In this document: positions 1-5,017 of the stretch, piece by piece
Layout: the number at the start of each line of letters is the position of its first letter
Numbering within the stretch: position 1 is the stretch's first letter
Source: Chloroflexota bacterium
GTDB taxonomy: Bacteria > Chloroflexota > UBA6077
DNA: 6,901 nucleotides
Assembly: GCA_021788565.1 (NCBI GenBank)
Contig: JAJYKO010000291.1
Coordinates: forward strand, 1-6,901
Reading direction: 5' to 3'
Notes under the pieces: model-generated
Told to the model about the DNA's origin: nothing
What the model saw: only the letters and a program-made list of their open reading frames with translations
Databases searched by the model: none
Made by a program: the position numbers and the translations under genes

Positions 1-510
1 AACGTCAGTGGGCTTGCCCGTGCCATTCCGACGCTGGCCTTCCTGGCGGCGGTCCTGCCATACCTTGGCATCGGTTTCACTCCCGCGGTTGTCGCGCTGA
101 CGGCTTTAGGGATACCACCGGTGCTGCTGAACACGGTGGCTGGTCTTCGCGGTATCGATCCTGCCGTGACCGATAGCGCTCGCGGGATGGGAATGACACC
201 TCGTCAGATACTAACGCGGGTCGAGATACCGCTGGTACTGCCGGTCGTGGCGGCGGGTATACGTACCTCTGCGGTGCAGATTGTCGCCACGGCCCCACTG
301 GCGGCCTTGATTGGCGCTGGCGGCTACGGCGACTACATCCTGGCCGGCGTGAATCTATTGGAGCAGGTGCCGCTGCTGATCGGCGCTGGTAGTGTTGCGC
401 TGTTGGCGCTGGCCGTGGAGATCGCCCTGGCCAGCGTCGAGCGGGCGGTCACGCCAGCCGGACTGCGCATCCGCACCACCGAGCCCGGAACTCGGTCGGT
501 CGCAACTTGA
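1..510 (+). CDS. Osmoprotectant (glycine betaine/choline-type) ABC transporter permease, 3' part
   Basis: This is the C-terminal part of an inner-membrane permease (169 codons in frame from base 1, with the start outside the window). It matches the OpuCB/ProW/YehW kind of binding-protein-dependent transporter. The frame begins with NVSGLARAIPTLAFLAAVLP, and this 'R-A-I-P-T-L' followed by 'G-I-G' is typical of OpuCB-like permeases. The ABC-ATPase-contacting EAA loop is clear: 'DPAVTDSARGMGMTPRQIL' (about residues 54-72) followed by 'VEIPLVLPVVAAGIRTSAV'. The 'ALIGAGGYGDYILAG' segment is also diagnostic of the family. Hydrophobic stretches lie before and after the EAA loop, and a last membrane helix runs near residues 122-140. 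The likely substrate is a compatible solute such as glycine betaine, choline or carnitine. The binding protein follows after a 47-nt gap, so the two are probably cotranscribed. The family call is firm; the exact substrate is inferred. Confidence 0.93.
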   Translation, partial: NVSGLARAIPTLAFLAAVLPYLGIGFTPAVVALTALGIPPVLLNTVAGLRGIDPAVTDSARGMGMTPRQILTRVEIPLVLPVVAAGIRTSAVQIVATAPLAALIGAGGYGDYILAGVNLLEQVPLLIGAGSVALLALAVEIALASVERAVTPAGLRIRTTEPGTRSVAT

Positions 511-543
511 GCACGGATAGCGTGCAAATAAAGAGTGCAGATG

Positions 544-550
544 AGGAGGA
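544..550 (+). promoter_or_regulatory. Ribosome binding site that fixes the start of the substrate-binding protein
   Basis: AGGAGGA lies 7 nt before the ATG at 558. The frame is also open from a TTG at 507 that overlaps the permease stop. That TTG lacks a comparable site and would put 17 extra residues ahead of the signal peptide, so 558 is preferred. Confidence 0.85.
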
Positions 551-557
551 GACACCC

Positions 558-1631
558 ATGAGTTATCGAACAAGGCGACAAATGTGGACAGCCATGATCA
601 TCGCTGTCGTCGCGCTGCTCGGGCTCACCGCCTGCGCCAGCAGCGGCACCAGCACCAGCGGGGCAGCGACGACAGCCCCTGCCGTCCAGGCAACGAGTGC
701 GCCGACGAAAGCGCCTGCCGCTCAGCCAACGAGTGCGGCAACTGCAGCCCCTGCCGCCCAAGCCACGAGCGCGCCGACGGCCGCGAGCCCGGCGGCGACT
801 AGTTCCAGCTCTAGCGCCAAGAACATCAAGTTGACCATCGGCAGTAAGCTCGACGTCGACGGACAGCTCAACGCTGAGATGTACGCGCTGCTTCTTCAGG
901 ACAAGGGCTACAACGTCACTACCAAGCTCGGGTTGGGGCAGACACCCGTCCTCGATCAGGCGATAAAGAGCGGCGCGATCGACATCTACCCCGAGTTCAC
1001 GGGTACGGCCATTACGATGCTGAAGCTCAAGCCGACCCAGAATGCGCAGCAGGCTTACCAGGAGGTGAAGACTGCCTACCAGGATCAGTTTAAGCTGACC
1101 ATGCTCGATCCGGCGTACCAGTTGAACGACAGCTACGCCATCGGCACCTCGCAAAGTGTGGCTCAGAAGTACAACCTCAAGACGCTCGACGACCTCAAGC
1201 CGGTCGCCAGCAAGCTCTCGATAGCGGCGCAGCAGGACGGCATCCAGGCAGCCGTCGACCCGGTTCAGAATGGCTACGGGTTCAAGTTCGGCAAGGTCGT
1301 GCAGATCAGTGAGCAACTCTCCTTCGACGCGGTCAAGAAGGGCGATGTCGACCTCAACGTCGTCTACACGACCGACCCCGCGATTGTGGTCAACAACTGG
1401 GTAGTGCTAAAGGACACCAAGAACGTCTTTCCGATCTATAACCCCGCGCCGTTGGTCCGAGACCAGGTGCTGCAGGAGGCGCCTGATATCGCCACTACGC
1501 TCAACGCGCTCGAGCCGCACCTGACCACCGATGTCATAGTCGGATTGATCAAGCAGGTCAGCGTCGATCACAAGTCGATCGAGGAAGTAGCACGCACCTT
1601 CCTCCAACAACAGGGGTTGATCAAGAAGTAG
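558..1631 (+). CDS. Osmoprotectant ABC transporter substrate-binding lipoprotein (OpuAC/YehZ-like)
   Basis: This 357-residue extracytoplasmic binding protein delivers a compatible solute to the permease encoded just upstream. Residues 1-26 form a lipoprotein signal: basic 'MSYRTRR', a hydrophobic core, and lipobox LTAC with Cys26 as the anchoring residue. A low-complexity Ala/Thr/Ser/Pro linker follows to about residue 88 and includes three 12-residue tandem units (residues 40-75). The OpuAC-type domain begins at 'KLTIGSKLDVDGQLNAEMYA'. Family landmarks are 'LDQAIKSGAIDIYPEFTGT' (133-150), 'VVYTTDPAIVVNNWVVL' (268-284) and 'FPIYNPAPLVR' (291-301). The 'GSK.D..G' variant recalls the YehZ/OsmF branch rather than the 'GSKNFTE' of classical OpuCC, but this is a weak cue. 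Cotranscription with the permease is likely. The family is firm; the ligand (glycine betaine, choline or another) is not readable from the sequence. Confidence 0.94.
   Translation: MSYRTRRQMWTAMIIAVVALLGLTACASSGTSTSGAATTAPAVQATSAPTKAPAAQPTSAATAAPAAQATSAPTAASPAATSSSSSAKNIKLTIGSKLDVDGQLNAEMYALLLQDKGYNVTTKLGLGQTPVLDQAIKSGAIDIYPEFTGTAITMLKLKPTQNAQQAYQEVKTAYQDQFKLTMLDPAYQLNDSYAIGTSQSVAQKYNLKTLDDLKPVASKLSIAAQQDGIQAAVDPVQNGYGFKFGKVVQISEQLSFDAVKKGDVDLNVVYTTDPAIVVNNWVVLKDTKNVFPIYNPAPLVRDQVLQEAPDIATTLNALEPHLTTDVIVGLIKQVSVDHKSIEEVARTFLQQQGLIKK
675..782 (+). repeat. Three in-frame 36-nt tandem repeats in the lipoprotein linker
   Basis: Three consecutive 36-nt units (675-710, 711-746, 747-782) encode APAVQATSAPTK, APAAQPTSAATA and APAAQATSAPTA. 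The units share the pattern AxAxQxTSAxTx at protein level and are closely similar at DNA level. Because the unit is a multiple of three, unit gain or loss would change linker length without a frameshift. Confidence 0.85.
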
Positions 1632-1640
1632 CCACCCCCA

Positions 1641-1655
1641 GCCTCCGCCCGAGGC
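1641..1655 (+). other. Short hairpin just after the binding-protein gene
   Basis: GCCTC (1641-1645) and GAGGC (1651-1655) can pair around a 5-nt loop, 10 nt after the stop codon. The stem is short and no T-run follows, so it is at best a weak element of transcription termination or mRNA 3'-end protection. Confidence 0.25.
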
Positions 1656-1731
1656 AGATGTATGGTTGCGCCCGCCGTCGGCTCGTCTGACGAAGCGTGC
1701 CCTGGCGGCGATTGTGCGACCCTACACGGGA

Positions 1732-1774
1732 GCCGCGCGACGACGAAGCCATCGAGTCCTGGTCGTCGCGCGGC
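1732..1774. other. Perfect 13-bp inverted repeat (GC-rich hairpin)
   Basis: GCCGCGCGACGAC at 1732-1744 is the exact reverse complement of 1762-1774, with a 17-nt loop. No T-tract follows on the plus strand, where GCTGGCAGAG comes next. It sits 100 nt past the end of the transporter operon and about 45 nt before the truncated DUF488 frame. It could be a T-less terminator, an mRNA-stabilising structure or a protein-binding palindrome. The pairing is seen directly; the role is unknown. Confidence 0.6.
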
Positions 1775-1820
1775 GCTGGCAGAGGTAACTGAACCACCTG
1801 TCCAGTGCCGGTTTTCTTCC

Positions 1821-2069
1821 ATGAAGGAAGAAGCGTCTAACGCCCGTCCCGTCGTGTTCACTATTGGGCGTTCCACCACGGACCTGGATGACTTCCTCCG
1901 CCTCCCGCAACTTCATCGCGTGGAGGCCGTGGTGGACGTGAGAACCGTGCCTCGCTCGCGCCGCAACCCGCGGTTCAGCCGAAAGAATCTTCCCGCCGCC
2001 CCGCAGCCAGCCGGAATCGGTTATCTGCACATATGCTGGAAGGGCAGACCGATCCAGAAGGCGTTCTAG
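1821..2069 (+). pseudogene. Truncated DUF488-family gene (N-terminal part only)
   Basis: From the ATG at 1821, 82 codons are open. The frame extends upstream to an ATG at 1662, but that extension has no family-like sequence. The product starts with the DUF488 signature: 'VVFTIGRSTTDLDDFLRL', then 'VVDVRTVPRSRRNPRFSRKN' and 'AGIGYLHI'. Known DUF488 proteins are usually about 120-180 residues and continue with a conserved region rich in Trp, Cys and His after this point. Here the frame ends at 'CWKGRPIQKAF', and the missing half is not found downstream in any frame. DUF488 proteins are small cytosolic proteins of poorly known function. No convincing ribosome binding site precedes 1821. I read this as a gene remnant whose 3' half was replaced by unrelated DNA. 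A short functional protein cannot be excluded. Confidence 0.7.
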
Positions 2070-2272
2070 GGGAGATGGCTAGCTAGATCGCTCCTTACAG
2101 TATCCACTACGCCCATCCCCGATTCTTCGGCTACGTCGGCACCTCGGCCGCGGTCAGCGCGGTGCTAGCAGAGGGCATAGCGGCAACCGCGCGTGAACAA
2201 TTCGAAAAGTTGCTCAACGGTGCGCAGCAAACTGAATTTCCGCGATCCCACGTACACTGTCCCACGAAGTAG
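2033..2272 (+). pseudogene. Remnant of a PLP-dependent decarboxylase-like gene (N-terminal region)
   Basis: In a frame different from the DUF488 remnant, translation from 2033 reads MLEGQTDPEGVLGEMAS, then a TAG stop at 2084-2086. It continues IAPYSIHYAHPRFFGYVG TSAAVSAVLAE and on to a stop at 2270-2272. 'HPRFFGYV' (2114-2137) followed by a Ser/Ala-rich stretch and 'VLAE' resembles the N-terminal region of group II pyridoxal-phosphate amino-acid decarboxylases, where 'HPRFFGYV....' precedes the 'ALN' region. The preceding 'DPEGVLGEM' also fits that region. After about residue 47 the similarity fades, and no PLP-lysine domain follows. With an internal stop, no start and no ribosome binding site, this is a decayed fragment. 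The assignment rests on one motif block and my memory of the family. Confidence 0.45.
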
Positions 2273-2434
2273 ACACAAGAACTGGTACCTTATTTGCTCC
2301 TCAAGTACCTAGTGCTTGTTGCGCAGGCACTCCTGACCTCGGCCGTGTTTTGACCCGTCGTGTTGATGCACACTACGCTGCTGCGTCATTCCGGTGGCCA
2401 ATGTGTCCATCGGGAGTTTGGAAAGGAGCCTAGC
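2273..2434. other. Intergenic region upstream of the cytochrome gene
   Basis: No gene is visible in these 162 nt. AGTGCTTG (2311-2318) can pair with CAGGCACT (2324-2331), including one G-T pair, around a 5-nt loop. A TTGACC at 2350-2355 could be a -35 element, but no good -10 lies 16-18 nt downstream, so I do not call a promoter. Confidence 0.3.
2423..2428 (+). promoter_or_regulatory. Ribosome binding site that fixes the cytochrome start
   Basis: AAGGAG lies 6 nt before the ATG at 2435. It supports that codon over the in-frame ATG at 2360, which would add 25 residues ahead of the lipoprotein signal. Confidence 0.8.
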
Positions 2435-3091
2435 ATGACTATGACTGAGGCCGGTGAACGGCACCGTCATGCCTATCGGGTTGGCACGATGATGGCTGTC
2501 CTCGGTGCACTCGCGGTACTCGGGGTCGTCTCGGTAGCGTGCGGCGGGGGAGCAGCTGCGCCGACGGCCGCACCGGGCGCGCCGACGGCCGTCAAGGCCG
2601 CAAGTCCGCTGCCAGCAACGGCTGCCACCGCCACTGTGGCGCCGGCAGTGGCCTCCGAGGTACCTACGGCAGAGGCCGTGGGCACGAAGACGGCACCCAC
2701 CATACAGGCAGCCGCAACGGCGCTGGCCCCAACCGCCGTGGCTGCCGCGACGGCAGCTGCGAGTGCGCCCGGCACCCCCACTACAGCAGGCCAGCTGGCA
2801 GACGCCGGAAAGACCGTCTACTCGACCTACTGCGCCGTGTGTCACGGCAACGAAGGGCAAGGGGGAATCGGCCCCGCAATCGCTGGACCCGCTGCCAATT
2901 TCTCGCCCTTCAAGAATGCCCAGGAGCTACTAACGTTCGCCTCGGCCAAGATGCCACTAACCAGTCCGGGGTCGCTTACGCCGAAGCAGTACATGGACGT
3001 AGTCGTGTTCGAACTGGTGATGAACGGTACTATCTCCAGGAATCAAACGCTAACAGCCGCCAGCCTGGAGGGAATAACGCTCAGCCACTAA
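2435..3091 (+). CDS. Membrane-anchored monohaem cytochrome c lipoprotein
   Basis: This 218-residue protein is a small electron carrier tethered to the outer face of the cytoplasmic membrane. Residues 1-36 look like a lipoprotein signal peptide: a basic N-region, a hydrophobic core 'MMAVLGALAVLGVVSVAC', and Cys36 followed by GGG. Residues 40-118 are an Ala/Thr/Pro linker. The haem domain (about 119-200) has the covalent haem site CAVCH (Cys133, Cys136, His137), preceded by 'GKTVYSTY' and followed by 'GNEGQGGIGPAIAG'. The probable axial Met is Met173 in 'SAKMPLTSPGSLTPKQYMDVV', the usual layout of class I cytochromes. No catalytic partner is encoded nearby, so its redox partner is unknown. It appears to be a single-gene unit: degenerate DNA lies upstream and a strong terminator-like hairpin downstream. 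The linker style matches that of the transporter lipoprotein in this window. Confidence 0.92.
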   Translation: MTMTEAGERHRHAYRVGTMMAVLGALAVLGVVSVACGGGAAAPTAAPGAPTAVKAASPLPATAATATVAPAVASEVPTAEAVGTKTAPTIQAAATALAPTAVAAATAAASAPGTPTTAGQLADAGKTVYSTYCAVCHGNEGQGGIGPAIAGPAANFSPFKNAQELLTFASAKMPLTSPGSLTPKQYMDVVVFELVMNGTISRNQTLTAASLEGITLSH

Positions 3092-3105
3092 TACTCTCCA
3101 CAGTA

Positions 3106-3167
3106 TCGGCTCCCGGTCGGATGGCTTGCTCACTACATCCATCTTGTCCGGGAGCCGAACCGCTTTT
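3106..3167 (+). terminator. Stem-loop terminator after the cytochrome gene
   Basis: TCGGCTCCCGG (3106-3116) and CCGGGAGCCGA (3148-3158) form a perfect 11-bp GC-rich stem starting 15 nt after the stop codon. The 31-nt loop can form an inner stem, GGATG (3119-3123) with CATCC (3136-3140). A short T-run (3164-3167) follows 5 nt after the stem. The T-run is weak for an intrinsic terminator, but position and stem strength support the call. Confidence 0.65.
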
Positions 3168-3290
3168 CCCCACCTTGGAATAGTCCCTGCTTTCCAGCTA
3201 GCGCAGAAGCCTTCGCGCCAGGCCGACGTTCACAGCGAAATCCCCGGCAAGGTTCGTGCGGTACTTCGAGCGGATAGAGGATCGGGTCAA

Positions 3291-3296
3291 AGGAGG
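3291..3296 (+). promoter_or_regulatory. Ribosome binding site that fixes the AhpD-like start
   Basis: AGGAGG lies 9 nt before the ATG at 3306. The frame is open further upstream to 3126, but that part overlaps the terminator hairpin and has no family-like sequence, so 3306 is the start. Confidence 0.85.
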
Positions 3297-3305
3297 AGCA
3301 TAAAG

Positions 3306-3800
3306 ATGCAAGCACGCTTGGACTACAAAAGGGTCGCCCCCGACGCCGTCCGGCTCATGCGGGATCTGGACGGCTACGTGCATCAAAGTGGGCTCGAGCC
3401 GTCTCTGCTGGAGCTGGTGAAGGTTCGCGCATCCCAGATCAACGGTTGCGCCTACTGTATCGACATGCACACCAAGGACGCCAGAGTAGGGGGAGAGACC
3501 GAGCAGAGGCTCTACGCCCTCCCCGCGTGGCAAGAAACGTCATTCTTCACCGACCGGGAGCGAGCGGCGCTGCTCTGGACCGAGGTTCTGACGCATCTGC
3601 CCAGCGAGGACGTTGCGGACGAGGTGTACGACCTGGTACGCGAACGGTTCTCCGAGAAGGAGTTGGTCGATCTGACGATAGCGGTCGTCTCCATTAACGG
3701 ATGGAACCGGCTGGGAGTAGCCTTCCGATCGGTGGCCGGCAGCTACCGACCGGCCGTTCATCAGGCAGGCTCCGCGAGCCCTGACTCTCGCGCGGCGTGA
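3306..3800 (+). CDS. AhpD-like / carboxymuconolactone decarboxylase family protein
   Basis: This 164-residue cytosolic protein belongs to the alkylhydroperoxidase D-like fold. The core motif is 'ASQINGCAYCIDMHTKDAR' (residues 42-60), with the redox pair Cys48 and Cys51 and the nearby His55 that serve as the peroxidase centre in AhpD-type proteins. 'SLLELVKVRASQ' before it and 'FTDRERAALLWTEVLTHL' (about residues 80-97) after it are typical of the family, as is the C-terminal 'LVDLTIAVVSINGWNRLGV'. Total length is normal for single-domain members. The last 15-20 residues are a poorly conserved tail. The likely role is peroxide or electrophile detoxification using a thiol reductant, but many members have no assigned substrate. 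The gene stands alone, 214 nt after the cytochrome and converging on the minus-strand cluster. Confidence 0.93.
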   Translation: MQARLDYKRVAPDAVRLMRDLDGYVHQSGLEPSLLELVKVRASQINGCAYCIDMHTKDARVGGETEQRLYALPAWQETSFFTDRERAALLWTEVLTHLPSEDVADEVYDLVRERFSEKELVDLTIAVVSINGWNRLGVAFRSVAGSYRPAVHQAGSASPDSRAA

Positions 3801-3909
3801 CGCGGCCTCGCCTGTCGCAGCACGCATCTGGCAAGCCGGGCCAACGCGGAGCGGGCGGAGTGGCGGGTCTATAGGACTACTTCCAAGACTGGTTGCTAGC
3901 GGCTGACGG
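3801..3909. other. Convergent intergenic region
   Basis: These 109 nt separate the plus-strand AhpD-like gene from the minus-strand fusion gene. I find no stem of convincing length followed by a T-run on either strand, so no terminator is called. Confidence 0.4.
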
Positions 3910-4944
3910 CTACTTGAAGCAGCCGAGCTGACACTTGGTGATCCGTAGCTTCTCCTCGTCGGCGGCCCATCCGATATCCGGCACGGTGACACCGAGCTCC
4001 TCGGCCAGATAATGTGCAGCGGCGCACGGAAGGCGCCCCTCTACCGCCGCCGACCTGACCCGCTCCAGCAACAATCCCCGCTTCTCCACGGCCGGGGCCG
4101 GCTTCGCCGGTCTGCCCCCGTGAGGGCCGTTATCGCCGTCGTAGACGTCGCCGCGAATCGCGAAGAGATCGCCTGTCTCCGCCCGCAGCACGTCCTCGAC
4201 CGTGGTGTCCGGCGGCAACTCCTTCAGGGAGTATGCCAGCACTTTCTTGCCCGAATATGCAAGGCGGAAAGCCCTGCCACTCGGCACCTTCATGCGGCCG
4301 TTGCCGATCGTCGCTCCCGAAAGCCCCTGCAGGGCGTCCGTGACGCAACCATCGGCGGCCATGTGGAACACGACGGAGGGATCCTTCTGAGCTATCTGCC
4401 ACTCCATCATGGCGTGGTAGAGGATCCTTACCCCCAGGGCCACTCCGACGCACTGCTCCCCATGGAAGTTCGTCGCCTCCACCATCATGCTATCGATGAC
4501 CTGCTGGCGGCCCATTTTGTCAGGATATCGGAGATCCCTGGAACTGCGAGCCGAGAAGACACAGTCCCAGCTGGGAGAGTATCTCTTTATGTCGACCAGC
4601 GGGGTGCCGTCCACAAAGTCCAGCCTGTCCACGAACAGACTCGCCCCGTCGACACGTTCCAACCGGCAAGTTAGGAGCCCCAGGGGATTGGGGCGATGGG
4701 AGGAGCGGAGGCCGAACACTCCCCTCGGCTCCGAGCTTCCGGTTCGAGTCTTAGCCACCTGAAGCATCTCGCGGTTGGCGCGATCCAGCCAGCCGATCAC
4801 GACTATATGAGTGCCATCCTCGATCGACTTGAGCCCCTTCTCGTATTCTGGAAACAGTTCCAGGCGAGCGGGAACACCCTCGAAGGGCATATCCTCGGGG
4901 TTAACCACCGAGGAGTGAACCACCCCAATCGGTCGAATCTCCAT
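3910..4944 (-). CDS. Three-part fusion: TrmO/TsaA-like methyltransferase, FmdE-like domain, C-terminal Cys-rich helical tail
   Basis: This protein has 344 residues. Residues 1 to about 135 match TrmO/TsaA (UPF0066), the beta-barrel SAM-dependent methyltransferase known to act on N6-threonylcarbamoyladenosine at tRNA position 37. Key blocks are 'MEIRPIGVVHS', 'GVFGLRSSHRPNPLGL' (75-90) and 'DGTPLVDIKRYSP' (112-124). Residues about 145-265 resemble the formylmethanofuran dehydrogenase subunit E domain (FmdE, PF02663). They include 'FHGEQCVGVALGVR' (160-173; family form HGHxCPG) and 'DGCVTDALQGLSGATIGNGR' (198-217; family form CxxDAxQxxxGCTxGKG). The family's second Cys there is Ala211. After a Pro/Gly linker, residues about 287-344 form a helical segment with 'GRLPCAAAHYLAEELGV' and a 'KCQLGCFK' end (Cys307, Cys338, Cys342), perhaps metal-binding. 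AAGGAG (4952-4957) sits 7 nt before the ATG. Transfer-RNA modification is possible but unproven in this fused context; the FmdE part may bind a metal or a pterin-like ligand. Confidence 0.86.
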   Translation of the reverse strand: MEIRPIGVVHSSVVNPEDMPFEGVPARLELFPEYEKGLKSIEDGTHIVVIGWLDRANREMLQVAKTRTGSSEPRGVFGLRSSHRPNPLGLLTCRLERVDGASLFVDRLDFVDGTPLVDIKRYSPSWDCVFSARSSRDLRYPDKMGRQQVIDSMMVEATNFHGEQCVGVALGVRILYHAMMEWQIAQKDPSVVFHMAADGCVTDALQGLSGATIGNGRMKVPSGRAFRLAYSGKKVLAYSLKELPPDTTVEDVLRAETGDLFAIRGDVYDGDNGPHGGRPAKPAPAVEKRGLLLERVRSAAVEGRLPCAAAHYLAEELGVTVPDIGWAADEEKLRITKCQLGCFK

Positions 4945-4964
4945 GGAAGAACTCCTTTTCGAGC

Positions 4965-5017
4965 GCTAATAGCTAATAGCTAATAGCTAATAGCTATTAG
5001 CTATTAGCTGATAGCTA
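4965..5017. repeat. AGCT-heptad array forming a long palindrome
   Basis: Seven consecutive 7-nt steps each begin with AGCT or end a partial unit. A partial GCTAAT (4965-4970) is followed by AGCTAAT three times (4971-4991), AGCTATT twice (4992-5005), AGCTGAT (5006-5012) and AGCTA (5013-5017). The switch from AAT to ATT makes it self-complementary: 4978-5009 is a perfect 32-nt palindrome centred on the AGCT at 4992-4995. It extends outward to 4970 and 5017 with two mismatched positions. It lies between the fusion gene and the DHH-like gene, and its right edge supplies that gene's stop codon (5015-5017). It is AT-rich in GC-rich surroundings. It could act as a bidirectional transcription-terminating or mRNA-protecting structure, or be a dispersed repetitive element. 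Confidence 0.9.

Noticed and set aside
507..557. Upstream TTG start of the binding protein, overlapping the permease stop
   Set aside because: The ATG at 558 has an excellent ribosome site and begins a normal lipoprotein signal peptide.
333..1316. Long minus-strand open frame (327 codons) opposite the transporter genes
   Set aside because: It lies antisense to two well-recognised proteins. Its product is Arg/Gly-rich low complexity in the linker region and has no ribosome site, as expected of a shadow frame in GC-rich DNA.
2350..2378. Possible promoter for the cytochrome gene (TTGACC as -35)
   Set aside because: No TATAAT-like hexamer occurs at 16-18 nt spacing, so the call cannot be supported.
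2309..2860. Minus-strand open frame (183 codons) opposite the cytochrome
   Set aside because: Its Cys/Arg/Gly-rich product is the mirror of the Ala/Thr/Pro linker and haem region of a firmly identified plus-strand gene.
4012..4674. Plus-strand open frame (220 codons) opposite the TrmO-FmdE fusion
   Set aside because: The minus strand shows clear family motifs throughout; this frame has none.
4965..5017. Heptad array as a CRISPR array
   Set aside because: Units are 7 nt with no spacers; it is a contiguous tandem and palindromic repeat.
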